A DNA stretch of 64,000 nucleotides from an uncultured Acetatifactor sp. Its GTDB lineage: Bacteria > Bacillota > Clostridia > Lachnospirales > Lachnospiraceae. The stretch is from positions 1 to 64,000 of the forward strand of contig CAJUAH010000009.1 in NCBI GenBank assembly GCA_910584375.1, read 5' to 3'. Positions 43,605 through 51,608 of this stretch are shown piece by piece. The translations under genes and the position numbers were made by a program. How positions within the stretch are numbered: position 1 is the first letter of the stretch; each line of letters starts with the position of its first letter. A model generated the notes under the pieces. The model made no database searches and was not told the DNA's origin. It saw nothing but the letters and a program-made list of their open reading frames with translations.

Positions 43605-44330
43605 TTAGCAGGGAATTCCTGCCCCCTTATAGACAGCTAACACCCTGTCATACCATTTGTCACAGTAGTCCACCTGGCATCCTTCGCAAAGCATGTTGAT
43701 CTCTTCGGCCACACTCCGCGCCAATTCCTCATTTGCACAGTGACCAAATATAATTTTCTGAAGAAGTCCCCTACGGTACTCAAGATTGGAGCATACAGAA
43801 ACGGGAAAGTTTTCTGAAGTCCTGCGCATGTCAATTTCCCGTTTCACTCTGTCATATTCTTCCCTGTATCTCCCCGTCTTTCGCTTTTTAAGCAGTTCAT
43901 CAATCTCTGTTTCGCCCAGTTTTCCAAACAACTCATCCCTGTCAATACATGTTCTGAGACGGTACCAAAGTCCGAGCGCCGTCTCTCCGATCGGCTCAAA
44001 TCCGTTCGCTGTCAAATATTCATCCAACAAATCAAAAAAGAGCCACAACGCTTTCCCGTCATCCGTCTCCTGTGCAGAAATAACAGATGAATAACCTCTT
44101 GAATCATGAATACCATACTTTTCCTGTACAAAGTTATGAAACCTCCAAGGCAATACGCAGTGGTTTTCTTCCAATCCAAGTGTTTGCAGAGCCGCCCTGT
44201 AACCGCCCAAAAAGCTGATAAGTCTCTGAAAGGAATTGGTTCCCAAATACATACCGGGGCGGGCTCTGAGCTTTCTCAGGAAATCCCGCTCCTGCCCCGA
44301 TATGTCCCTGATCTCCTCATCACCGCCCAT
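43605..44330 (-). CDS. Hypothetical protein with RPGMYLG motif
   Basis: 241 residues, soluble, no signal peptide. The N-terminus contains LRARPGMYLGTNSFQRLISFLGGYRAAL. The RPGMYLG string resembles the RPGMYIG of GHKL ATPases such as GyrB, but no other ATPase motif is present. Proteins with this start are often found in immunity-type gene sets; that is a recollection, not a match made here. GGAGGAG before the ATG. Confidence 0.6.
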   Translation of the reverse strand: MGGDEEIRDISGQERDFLRKLRARPGMYLGTNSFQRLISFLGGYRAALQTLGLEENHCVLPWRFHNFVQEKYGIHDSRGYSSVISAQETDDGKALWLFFDLLDEYLTANGFEPIGETALGLWYRLRTCIDRDELFGKLGETEIDELLKKRKTGRYREEYDRVKREIDMRRTSENFPVSVCSNLEYRRGLLQKIIFGHCANEELARSVAEEINMLCEGCQVDYCDKWYDRVLAVYKGAGIPC

Positions 44331-44398
44331 AACTGCTCTCCTCCAGTCACTTCCTCAACAGTTCCAATACTGCTGTGCGATATGTCATCTCAAGGCCC

Positions 44399-45280
44399 TC
44401 ACTGCCCCCCTATCTCATACGCGTCATACACACGGTCCAAATGATACCCCAGCTTTTCGGCCAGCGCCACCGACCAGAGGTTGTGGGCGTCCCAGCTCGG
44501 GTACAGCCCGCGGGCGCAGCACTCCAGGATCAGGCGCGCGCCGCAGACGTAGGCCAGCCCCTTTCGGCGGTAGTCCTCCCGGGTATCTATCTCGATCTCG
44601 ATGCCGCCCCGGTAAGCGGAGTAGGAGGAGGCGCCGGAGACGATCTCCCGGCCCCGAAGAACTACCGCTCCCAACCCCCACTCCCGATATAGCCCGTAGG
44701 CGCGAAACTGGGCCACCAGATCCCGGCTCCATTCGCTTTCCCTGCACTGACCAAAGAGCTCTTCGTCTATCAGGCGCAGCTCGTACTCAGGGGGCAAAGC
44801 CGCCACCGCCGCCCGCAGCCTGTGCATTTCCCACACCCCCGGCTCCTTTTTGATGGCGTAACGGGTCACCCTGCGCGCTTTGTCACCATAAATCTGCCGA
44901 ATCGCTCTCCCCCAGGTTCGACCGGCAGGATATGGCGGGCCTGCGGGTTCGTCGGTAGTATTCTGTGATCGCTCCCGCGGAACCAATATCCTGAAATCTC
45001 TGTCCCGGCCCTCCGGCGTAAAGGCCGCCAGCTCCGCATCCGGCTCCCCCGCCAGGAAACAGAAATCTCCCAGCATGGCCGCGGCAGAGAGCGGCCGGGC
45101 ATCCGTGGGGAAAGTATCCGCCTGTAATATCTTGCCGCAGGTTCCCAAAGCCCGCGGCTCCGATATATAGATTTCCCCCATGATCCCCTGCAGGCAGGAC
45201 AGGATCATGGTCTCCTGCCAGCCCGCGAACAGATGCGCCGCCATATGCGGATGATCCGGCTTGTAGATTCTCCCCATCAT
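44399..45280 (-). CDS. GNAT-family acetyltransferase (PF12746-like)
   Basis: 293 residues. The N-terminal half is variable. The C-terminal half carries the GNAT core: GAVVLRGREIVSGASSY, EIEIDTREDYRRKGLAYVCG (acetyl-CoA loop RRKGLA) and WDAHNLWSVALAEKLGY. The substrate is unknown. Ribosome site GGAGAAAAT. It lies alone between two hypothetical genes. Confidence 0.8.
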   Translation of the reverse strand: MMGRIYKPDHPHMAAHLFAGWQETMILSCLQGIMGEIYISEPRALGTCGKILQADTFPTDARPLSAAAMLGDFCFLAGEPDAELAAFTPEGRDRDFRILVPRERSQNTTDEPAGPPYPAGRTWGRAIRQIYGDKARRVTRYAIKKEPGVWEMHRLRAAVAALPPEYELRLIDEELFGQCRESEWSRDLVAQFRAYGLYREWGLGAVVLRGREIVSGASSYSAYRGGIEIEIDTREDYRRKGLAYVCGARLILECCARGLYPSWDAHNLWSVALAEKLGYHLDRVYDAYEIGGQ

Positions 45281-45497
45281 ATATTTTCTCCGTTGTGATT
45301 CTCCTCATCATTTTTCCCGTGAATCAGGCATATCGCACAAGCCATTTTGACCGGATATTCTTTTGACACCCGAATCAGGTAATTGCAAAACGACTCTTTT
45401 CTGAAACAGGGATTGGACAATGCTGACAAATAAAAGCCGTCCTGGCGAACCTCCCCATACCACGGAGCAACTGTCCGTGTAAGCACGGCCTTTTCCC

Positions 45498-46886
45498 TTA
45501 TTGCCCGCTGTCATACAGCCGCGCCAGCTCCGGGAACACATACCCGCCGTTATAGTCCAGATACAGGCGATATACGGGTTTTTCCTCTTCCCCGGCATAA
45601 ACATAATAGAACTCGCAGGAGCCGTGGGTGAGATAGCCGTTCTCATATACCAGCCGTTCTCTTTCGTCATAAAAGCTGTCCCTGCCGCAGAGGTTGGAGC
45701 CAAAGGTGCGGGCGTCATGGTGATACTCTCTGCAAAACAGGGCGCCGTCCTCCCGGTATATGAAGTCGATCTCCACCAGATTGCCCAGCCTCTGCACCCC
45801 ACAGTCGTCCATCATCCCCTGGGCCAGAAAGTGATCCGGCCTGCCGCTCTCCGTATATTCCACCGTCTCCCGGTATCCATCCTCCGCTCCCCCGGCATCG
45901 CCCGCAAATGGCAGGGCAAAGGTCTGTCCCTCTTCCCACCGCTCTTTCCCAATGCCATGCCCGGCAAATCCAAGCATATCCGCCACCGGCTCCAAATCAC
46001 TGTTTATACGGTGTATGTACGCTATGCCGTAATATCTCTGTTCCTCCTCATCCAGATACAGCTCCAATTGGAGATTCTGAAATCTGTCATAATACTGGTA
46101 AAAGGGAGCCTCCCCCGCATAGCCGCAGTTTTCCAGAAAAGCCGTGCGGCTCTCATACTCTGCCGCGCCGCTGTCCTCCCACACCCTGACGGCGGAACTG
46201 GCCGAATAGTCCCAGAGCAGGTCGCGCCCCCGCCAGAAGAGACACTCATAATATTCCCGATTCCGCGGCTCCCCCTCTTCATCCAGAGCAATCTTTCCCT
46301 CAAACAGACATTGCCGCCGCAGACTGTCCCATATCCTGAGTATACCGCTGCCCTGCTCCAGATTCCATCCGCGAACCTCCTCGACCCGATTCCTGAATTG
46401 GTTCAATTGATAGATCTTTTTCTCCTGCACATCCCCGCTCTCCGATACGGTGAGCATGGCCCCCTCGCGAACCTCCGCATACCGTGGAATCCGAACCGGC
46501 TCTTCCGCAAACCACTCATCTTCCCACAAAAAGAGCAGCCCTGTATCAGAATCGGCGGAAAATATCTCCAAATCCCTCCAGGAGCCATATGCTATACCAT
46601 CGTAGGAGAAAGTCACCGGCTCCTTGAGCTTACCACAGGGAATCTGCTGCAGGATCTGCCTGTCTCCGTCCCGAAACAACAGCACATATTCGCCGCCCTC
46701 CGCAACAGCCAGGGCAAGGGTATAATCGTCTGTCTCATAAAAAGGAAAATCAATCGGGATCTCCTCCTTTCTGCTGCCGCAGCCAGACAGCCACAGGAGC
46801 ATGACCGCGGACAGAAAGAGCAATCCCTGATTCAGGATCCTTTTCCAGACATTCCCCAGTCTGTGAAGTATTGTATCCAAACTCAT
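45498..46886 (-). CDS. Hypothetical lipoprotein
   Basis: About 462 residues. An N-terminal membrane signal (LLFLSAVMLLWLSGC) ends in a lipobox with the lipidated Cys near residue 36. The exported part is rich in aromatic and acidic residues and in beta-type repeats (FYETDDYTL, YVYAGEEEKPVYRLYLDYNGG). No family is recognised. The frame opens with TTG three codons upstream; the ATG at 46886 is used, although the GGAGG is only two bases before it. Confidence 0.6.
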   Translation of the reverse strand: MSLDTILHRLGNVWKRILNQGLLFLSAVMLLWLSGCGSRKEEIPIDFPFYETDDYTLALAVAEGGEYVLLFRDGDRQILQQIPCGKLKEPVTFSYDGIAYGSWRDLEIFSADSDTGLLFLWEDEWFAEEPVRIPRYAEVREGAMLTVSESGDVQEKKIYQLNQFRNRVEEVRGWNLEQGSGILRIWDSLRRQCLFEGKIALDEEGEPRNREYYECLFWRGRDLLWDYSASSAVRVWEDSGAAEYESRTAFLENCGYAGEAPFYQYYDRFQNLQLELYLDEEEQRYYGIAYIHRINSDLEPVADMLGFAGHGIGKERWEEGQTFALPFAGDAGGAEDGYRETVEYTESGRPDHFLAQGMMDDCGVQRLGNLVEIDFIYREDGALFCREYHHDARTFGSNLCGRDSFYDERERLVYENGYLTHGSCEFYYVYAGEEEKPVYRLYLDYNGGYVFPELARLYDSGQ

Positions 46887-46898
46887 TTCCTCCAAAAT

Positions 46899-47174
46899 TT
46901 ATTGATTACATGCGTCAATCCAAATTATATTTGCTCCATGGGATGAATTGGCCGCGCCCATGCACTCTTCGACACTGTCCCAAATACTGTCTCCGACCAC
47001 CTCGTAATTTTCGTCGCAACTGAATAAATAATATACCCCATCGTTTCGGTATCTGCCAATCGCCAGATATCCGACGCGGTCCGCAATATCCCCATTTTCA
47101 TAATAAATACAGCCATATTCATCTTTCGGGGTATAGTATAAGACCTTCGCGTGATCCAACTCCCTCGGAAACAT
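46899..47174 (-). CDS. Hypothetical small protein
   Basis: 91 residues, MFPRELDHAKVLYYTPKDEY and so on. Soluble, acidic and Tyr-rich, with a beta-rich pattern and two C-terminal cysteines. GGAGTGAAGAT precedes the ATG; the in-frame extension to 47228 is rejected. It sits in a minus-strand run with the 62-residue gene upstream. The size and composition recall immunity proteins, but no toxin is nearby. Confidence 0.55.
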   Translation of the reverse strand: MFPRELDHAKVLYYTPKDEYGCIYYENGDIADRVGYLAIGRYRNDGVYYLFSCDENYEVVGDSIWDSVEECMGAANSSHGANIIWIDACNQ

Positions 47175-47231
47175 ATCTTCACTCCGTCCCGGCGATTGCC
47201 GTCTCCGTCTGTCCAGGCGACTTTTCACAGA

Positions 47232-47420
47232 CTAAATCAGTCCGTATTCCCTATACTTATCCAGCATCATCTTGTAAAGCATACGATTGCCCAGATACTG
47301 GCGATACGTTGCGGACTTTTCTTTTCCTGCCGCTTTCAGCTCCTCCATCTGGGCAGTCTCATAATCAGCCTGCTTTCTGAGATCAGAAAGCATCTTCTCA
47401 AAGGCCTCTAACCGTTCCAT
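47232..47420 (-). CDS. Hypothetical small helical protein
   Basis: 62 residues, MERLEAFEKMLSDLRKQADY and so on: a long amphipathic, probably coiled-coil helix. CAGGAGGGATT precedes the ATG, which makes the gene convincing in spite of its size. It is followed after three bases by the 91-residue gene, so the two are likely co-transcribed. Function unknown. Confidence 0.6.
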   Translation of the reverse strand: MERLEAFEKMLSDLRKQADYETAQMEELKAAGKEKSATYRQYLGNRMLYKMMLDKYREYGLI

Positions 47421-47449
47421 AATCCCTCCTGTTTTTCTTCACTCCCCCG

Positions 47450-48118
47450 TCAGATATTATCCAAAATATCCAGCGGCGACTCGAGCTGCCGGAATCCGTC
47501 CTTTCTCCCTGAGGGCTGGCATGTTCCCTCTTTCAGATACCACGCCGCCTGCAGCGCCCTCATGCCAACCCTTTGTGCCGCCTCCAGCTCGTCACTTCCC
47601 CCATCGCCCACATACAGACAGTCTACGGCCTGTACATCCAACTTTTCCAGACACCTTTTATAAATAGCGGGATCGGGCTTTTGCAGCCCCTCGTCAAAAG
47701 ACAGGCACACGGCGTCAAAATAGGGATACAGAACGCTTTTTTTGATGATCTTTGTCTCCTCTGAGAAACAGTTACTGATCAGTCCGACCAGGATTCCCCT
47801 GTCTTTTAATGCCTTTAACATCGGGAGGATATCTCTGTGAATATGCTCGAAGGCCTCCTCCTTGCTCCGGATGCGCCTGCCGACGATCAGCTCCATTTTC
47901 TCTTCCGAATAACAGCCATTCGTCCTGAGAATGCTTTCCACAACCTCCTCAAAAGTTATTTTCCCTGTTGTCCTGTCGGTTTCCGTCGCCCGCCATATCT
48001 CCAAAAACTGCCCCTCTTCCATGCCCGCGTCAGCCGCCATCTGCGCCCCAAAATACAGCGGACTTTCAAAAAGGGTTATCAGCGTTTCATACATGTCAAA
48101 TACTACTGCTTTTATCAT
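47450..48118 (-). CDS. HAD-superfamily hydrolase, DxYxT type
   Basis: 222 residues. Motif I is DMYET (Asp8 with Tyr10 where phosphatases have a second Asp), motif II LISNC, motif III with Lys in QKPDPAIYK and motif IV VGDGGSDE. A helical cap lies at about 15-80. The Tyr at the second position is seen in haloacid dehalogenases, so the reaction may not be phosphate-ester hydrolysis. Confidence 0.8.
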   Translation of the reverse strand: MIKAVVFDMYETLITLFESPLYFGAQMAADAGMEEGQFLEIWRATETDRTTGKITFEEVVESILRTNGCYSEEKMELIVGRRIRSKEEAFEHIHRDILPMLKALKDRGILVGLISNCFSEETKIIKKSVLYPYFDAVCLSFDEGLQKPDPAIYKRCLEKLDVQAVDCLYVGDGGSDELEAAQRVGMRALQAAWYLKEGTCQPSGRKDGFRQLESPLDILDNI

Positions 48119-48143
48119 TTCTACTCCTCGCCAGAACGGCTGC

Positions 48144-48989
48144 TTAACTCAGTTTGATCCTGTCTATCCCTGCGATATTGCGGGAGGAGATATACATAAA
48201 ACCGTCTTCTATTTGCGTGCGCCCGGACAACTGTAACGGGACGTCCATTTTCCTTATTTTTTCCAATGTATCTTTGTTCCAAAAGGCGATCTCCGAGCAG
48301 GGAAAAGACACGGTGACCAGCGCATCCTTCCATATCCCCGCGCAGACAAACATTTTCCTGTGCGCGTTCTTCACGCAAGCCTCCACTTCAAAGGCCTCCA
48401 GACCGATCCTGAAAAGTTTTCCGTCGTGACTTGCGGCATACAGGGTTTCCCCGTCCACATAGAGGCTGCCGATATTTTTCCTGCCCAGGACAAGCTCTTT
48501 TTCCGGGGAAAGGGTAGATTTATCCAACAGCAGCAATTTCCCGTCCACGGTTCCGCATACCAGATAGGGGCCGTATATTTTGACGCTCCACATGCTGCTC
48601 TCGCAGACGGTATGCTCCTTTACCAGGTGGGATTGCCTGTTCAAGGTAATGATCTTGCCGTTTCGGATGGAACAGTAGACCGTATCGCGGTCAGCGGCCA
48701 TCCCGCATATGTCGGAGCGCAGATCGTCGCCCAACTGCCATCTGCCGATCAGCTCATAATCCTTTTGACAGAATACATACAGCGTACAAAAATCATATAT
48801 AATAAGCTGCCCGTCATCCGCGATGAGTTTTCTTGATAAGCCCTCTTTTTCAAAAACTGTCTTTTGCGCGATAATCTCCCCGGAACCTCTATCGACCTTC
48901 ACCAAATCTCTTCCGCATATACAGTCAATGCACTGCTCCGCAACATGAAAACCCGTTACAGTTCCCCCCAGCTCTGCCATGTGTTCCAT
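48144..48989 (-). CDS. Beta-propeller-like protein of unknown function
   Basis: 281 residues made of repeated units of about 40 residues with the pattern (V/L)Y(C/A)S-xxGKI-LN, suggesting a seven-blade PQQ/WD40-like propeller (YCSIRNGKIITLNRQ, VCGTVDGKLLLLDKS, YAASHDGKLFRI). No signal peptide, so cytoplasmic. Its start lies inside the end of the 80-residue gene upstream, implying coupled translation and a possible complex. Confidence 0.6.
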   Translation of the reverse strand: MEHMAELGGTVTGFHVAEQCIDCICGRDLVKVDRGSGEIIAQKTVFEKEGLSRKLIADDGQLIIYDFCTLYVFCQKDYELIGRWQLGDDLRSDICGMAADRDTVYCSIRNGKIITLNRQSHLVKEHTVCESSMWSVKIYGPYLVCGTVDGKLLLLDKSTLSPEKELVLGRKNIGSLYVDGETLYAASHDGKLFRIGLEAFEVEACVKNAHRKMFVCAGIWKDALVTVSFPCSEIAFWNKDTLEKIRKMDVPLQLSGRTQIEDGFMYISSRNIAGIDRIKLS

Positions 48990-49198
48990 ACCCTGTCCCC
49001 CTGTAAAATCTGACCCTCCGCCGCCAGCTGGTTTTTACAGTCGGTCACATTTTCATTGGCGTTTTCCGGGATCTGCCCCTCCAGCAGATATCCCTCATAG
49101 CCGGAACTTCCCTCCCGCAAACCGATAACTGTATTCTCAATTTCCTCCATACTCAGCTCTCTGGCCGACAGCCAGGAAAAAACATCCAGTATCTTCAT
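48956..49198 (-). CDS. Hypothetical small protein upstream of propeller
   Basis: 80 residues, MKILDVFSWLSARELSMEEI and so on. AAAGGAA precedes the chosen ATG by about ten bases; an ATG three codons earlier is too close to it. It overlaps the propeller gene by 34 bases. No family recognised. The acidic helical N-terminal half and Trp-rich end suggest a small binding protein. Confidence 0.5.
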   Translation of the reverse strand: MKILDVFSWLSARELSMEEIENTVIGLREGSSGYEGYLLEGQIPENANENVTDCKNQLAAEGQILQGDRVWNTWQSWGEL

Positions 49199-49282
49199 GA
49201 TTCCCATTTCCTTTCGTCTTCCGCCCCTGCGCAGGTCTCTGTGAAGTTCAGTATAACATATTTTGTCAAAATCGAAAATAAG

Positions 49283-49319
49283 TTGAGAAAAATTTGAGAA
49301 TTATATGAGAAAATATTAT
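49283..49319 (+). promoter_or_regulatory. Promoter with three 11-bp TTGAG direct repeats
   Basis: TTGAG at 49283, TTGAG at 49294 and ATGAG at 49305 are exactly 11 bases apart. TATTAT at 49314-49319 can serve as the -10. Helical-period direct repeats are typical of OmpR-family regulator sites. Two TTGAG copies at the same period precede the ABC genes of this module (51523-51538). Confidence 0.6.
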
Positions 49320-49347
49320 TGCGGTGATTGTGAAAGGAGGCAGCCCC

Positions 49348-50022
49348 ATGCGCGAAAAGATACTGCTGGTCGACGACGAAAAAGGCATCGTCGACGTCAT
49401 GAAGACCTACTTTGAGATGTCCGGCTATCAGGTGTTCGCGGCCTGCAGCGGACGGGAGGCTTTGCAGAAGATGTCCTGCCAGCCGGATCTGATCCTGCTG
49501 GATATCAACATGCCGGATATGGACGGCCTCGCCGTCTGCCGCGCCATCCGGGCCCATATTGCCTGCCCCATTCTGTTTCTCACCGCCCGGGTCGAGACAG
49601 CGGATAAGATCAAAGGATTCTCCCTGGGCGCCGACGACTATATCGTCAAGCCCTTTGATCTGGAGGAATTGGGAGCGAGGGTAGCCGCCCACCTGCGCCG
49701 GGAAAATCGGAAACAGGAGCAGTCCACCCTGCGCTTTTTTCACAACATGGTCATCGACTACGCCGGGCGGAAAGTCATCGTCGGCGAATCCGACGTCTCC
49801 CTGTCCAAAAAAGAATTTGATATCGTGGAGCTGCTCTCCGTCAACACCGGACAGATTTTCGACCGGGAGAGGATCTACGAGACCGTCTGGGGACTGGAGG
49901 GCGACGGCAGCAGCGACACCGTCATGGAACACATCCGGAAGATACGGGCCAAATTTTCCGCCCTGACGCTGCACAACTATATCGAAACAGTCTGGGGGGT
50001 GGGTTATAAATGGAACGGATAA
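49348..50022 (+). CDS. OmpR-family response regulator
   Basis: 224 residues from MREKILLVDDEKG. The receiver domain has Asp52 in LLDINMPDMDG and Lys in VKPFD. The winged-helix domain (about 130-224) has DTVMEHIRKIRAK and VWGVGYKW. AAAGGAGG precedes the ATG; an eight-codon extension is rejected. It overlaps the kinase gene by 13 bases and is probably autoregulated through TTGAG repeats. Confidence 0.94.
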   Translation: MREKILLVDDEKGIVDVMKTYFEMSGYQVFAACSGREALQKMSCQPDLILLDINMPDMDGLAVCRAIRAHIACPILFLTARVETADKIKGFSLGADDYIVKPFDLEELGARVAAHLRRENRKQEQSTLRFFHNMVIDYAGRKVIVGESDVSLSKKEFDIVELLSVNTGQIFDRERIYETVWGLEGDGSSDTVMEHIRKIRAKFSALTLHNYIETVWGVGYKWNG

Positions 50023-51158
50023 AGCAAATGAACCTGAAGAGAGCGCTGTTTGCCATCGCTCTGTTAAACAGCGCCGCCGCCCTCCTCCTGTCCCTGCTCT
50101 CCTTTTGGGGCTGCATGGAACTAAGCTGCGCCCTCTCGCCCCAGGGTGAGGGCGGCACTTTCATCATTTATTCTGCCCCGGAGACCATGACCGAAAACAT
50201 GCCCCCGTCTTCCCCTGCTCCCCGGGGGATCGTCCACCTTTTGTCCGTCCTGCAGATCGCCCTGCCTGTACTGATCTACACACTGGCTCTGCTCTCCACC
50301 TCCTGCATGTTCTACCGACTGAAACTCCAAAAGCCGCTGGAAACCCTGAAAAGGGGCGCTGCCCGCATTATGGACAGCGATCTGGATTTTACCGTGGAGA
50401 CGGACTCCCGGGACGAGCTGGGACAGCTCTGCCTTGCCTTTGAGTCCATGCGCAGAGAGCTGGAAGACAACAACCGCAGACTCTGGCGGCAGGTGGAGGA
50501 ACGCAGACGCCTGAACGCCGCTTTTTCCCATAATCTGCGCAACCCGGTAACCGTCCTGAAAGGCGCTGTCAAGCTGGCCGGACGGGAGATACAGACAGAC
50601 GCCCCGGATCCGCGCCACCTCGCAGCCCAGTTGTCCCTGATTGAAAACTATACCGAACGAATCGAACGCTATGTGGAAACTATGAGCAGCGTCCAGAGAT
50701 TGGAGGACATCCCCCTGCGCCGGGAGCCGGCGATCTGGAGCGATATTGCCGCGGAGCTTGCCGATATGCTGCGCTTTATGGAATCGGACAGCGGAAAACA
50801 GATCCTTCTTGACGCCGAATCATATTCCGGCACTGTCCTGATCGACCGCTCCATCCTGTTCCAGATCGCGGAAAACCTTGTGTCCAACGCCCTGCGCTTT
50901 GCCGAAAGCCGGATCCGCGTCTCCTGCCTCACGGACGGCGAGCGTCTCACCCTGTCCGTGGCGGACGACGGCCCCGGCTTTCCCGATAAACTGCGCAAAA
51001 ACGGCATACGGCCTTTTCAGAAAGGCACGGAGGAGGCGGAACATTTCGGCATGGGCCTGTACACCTCCATACTGCTGTCCTGGCGACACGAAGGCAGTGT
51101 GACGGTCCAAAACCGCGAGGCAGGCGCGGAGGTCACTGCCATCCTGGGGCTTGGATAA
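50010..51158 (+). CDS. Sensor histidine kinase with HAMP domain
   Basis: 382 residues. Two membrane helices (about 10-33 and 77-100) flank a roughly 40-residue external loop rich in Pro and Ser. A HAMP domain (about 105-155) precedes the phospho-acceptor His174 in AFSHNLRNPV. The ATPase domain shows NLVSNALRFAE, DDGPGF and FGMGLYTSILL. It belongs with the regulator upstream. The type I locus B lies directly after it. Confidence 0.92.
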   Translation: MERIKQMNLKRALFAIALLNSAAALLLSLLSFWGCMELSCALSPQGEGGTFIIYSAPETMTENMPPSSPAPRGIVHLLSVLQIALPVLIYTLALLSTSCMFYRLKLQKPLETLKRGAARIMDSDLDFTVETDSRDELGQLCLAFESMRRELEDNNRRLWRQVEERRRLNAAFSHNLRNPVTVLKGAVKLAGREIQTDAPDPRHLAAQLSLIENYTERIERYVETMSSVQRLEDIPLRREPAIWSDIAAELADMLRFMESDSGKQILLDAESYSGTVLIDRSILFQIAENLVSNALRFAESRIRVSCLTDGERLTLSVADDGPGFPDKLRKNGIRPFQKGTEEAEHFGMGLYTSILLSWRHEGSVTVQNREAGAEVTAILGLG

Positions 51159-51170
51159 AAAGAAAAGGAA

Positions 51171-51199
51171 TTGCAGTCACATATTAGATATGCTATAGT
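51171..51199 (+). promoter_or_regulatory. Promoter of toxin B mRNA
   Basis: TTGCAG (51171-51176), a 17-base spacer and TATAGT (51194-51199) with an extended TGC. Predicted start at about 51207, exactly at the 5' inverted arm, as for copy A. Confidence 0.75.
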
Positions 51200-51207
51200 A
51201 AATCCAT

Positions 51208-51465
51208 GGGAAACCATAGAGTCAAGGCGGCTACCCTCCCATTCGGAGGAATGACCCTCCAGACCGAAGGAAAGGAGGGGATGGCAATGATTACATACCA
51301 GGATTTTTTCCTGTTCTGTACATTTGTTGTTGCCCTTATCAGTCTGATATATCAGATTTTTAAGGACAGAAAAAAATAGCCGCCACTACTCGCACTAGTG
51401 ACGGCCATCCGCTTAAAGCGGTATAGCTGTTATTGTTCGAGGGTAGCCGTCTCTATGGCTTTCCC
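51208..51465. repeat. Inverted arms bounding type I locus B
   Basis: The 5' arm at 51208-51238 (GGGAAACCATAGAG, then CGGCTACCCTC) is complementary to 51439-51465 except for a five-base bulge. It brackets the toxin mRNA. Compared with copy A the pairing is kept while the bases differ. Confidence 0.8.
51287..51379 (+). CDS. Holin-like small membrane toxin B (type I TA candidate)
   Basis: 30 residues, MITYQDFFLFCTFVVALISL and so on, ending in basic FKDRKK. It has one membrane helix and the same length, N-terminus (MITY-D) and basic end as copy A. GGAGGGG lies six bases upstream; an ATG two codons earlier is too close. The ribosome site can pair with CCCTCC in the leader (51234-51262 region). 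It is located between the kinase and ABC genes of a TCS module, in the same orientation but with its own promoter and antisense RNA. Confidence 0.78.
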   Translation: MITYQDFFLFCTFVVALISLIYQIFKDRKK

Positions 51466-51470
51466 TTTCT
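51371..51470 (-). ncRNA. Candidate antitoxin antisense RNA B
   Basis: Predicted RNA of about 100 bases opposite the toxin 3' end. It begins with GGGAAAGCCATAGAG and CGGCTACCCTC, near-identical to the toxin mRNA 5' end. An internal hairpin (CCGCTTTAAGCGG) follows. It ends in the terminator GGCCGTCACTA/TAGTGGCGGCT followed by ATTTTTTTC, whose stem begins at the toxin stop codon. Architecture matches antisense RNA A. Expression is inferred. Confidence 0.62.
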
Positions 51471-51478
51471 ATATTTAT

Positions 51479-51507
51479 AGACTATCATACGGCCACAGCT
51501 TTTGCAA
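51479..51507 (-). promoter_or_regulatory. Promoter of antisense RNA B
   Basis: Minus strand TTGCAA (51502-51507), a 17-base spacer and TAGTCT (51479-51484). An alternative -10, TATAAA, lies at 51474-51479. Either places the start at the 3' inverted arm. Confidence 0.5.
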
Positions 51508-51522
51508 GACTTTTTACACATC

Positions 51523-51554
51523 TTGAGCAATTCTTGAGATTTACCCCTTACACT
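51523..51554 (+). promoter_or_regulatory. Promoter of ABC genes with TTGAG direct repeats
   Basis: TTGAG at 51523 and 51534, 11 bases apart, with TACACT at 51549-51554 as a possible -10. The repeats match those before the module's response-regulator gene, which suggests one regulator controls both. Confidence 0.55.
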
Positions 51555-51608
51555 CTCCTTATCGCAGATAAAAGACATCTCTGCGAGGAAAGTGAGGAGT
51601 ATTATCTT

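Noticed and set aside
45277..45486. A 69-codon minus-strand frame between the GNAT gene and the lipoprotein gene
   Set aside because: No ribosome site, no recognisable features and an odd Cys/Trp composition; probably intergenic or a remnant. Nothing else was seen in 45281-45497.
49195..49974. A 259-codon minus-strand frame opposite the response regulator
   Set aside because: The plus-strand regulator has full domain motifs and AAAGGAGG; the minus frame has no ribosome site.
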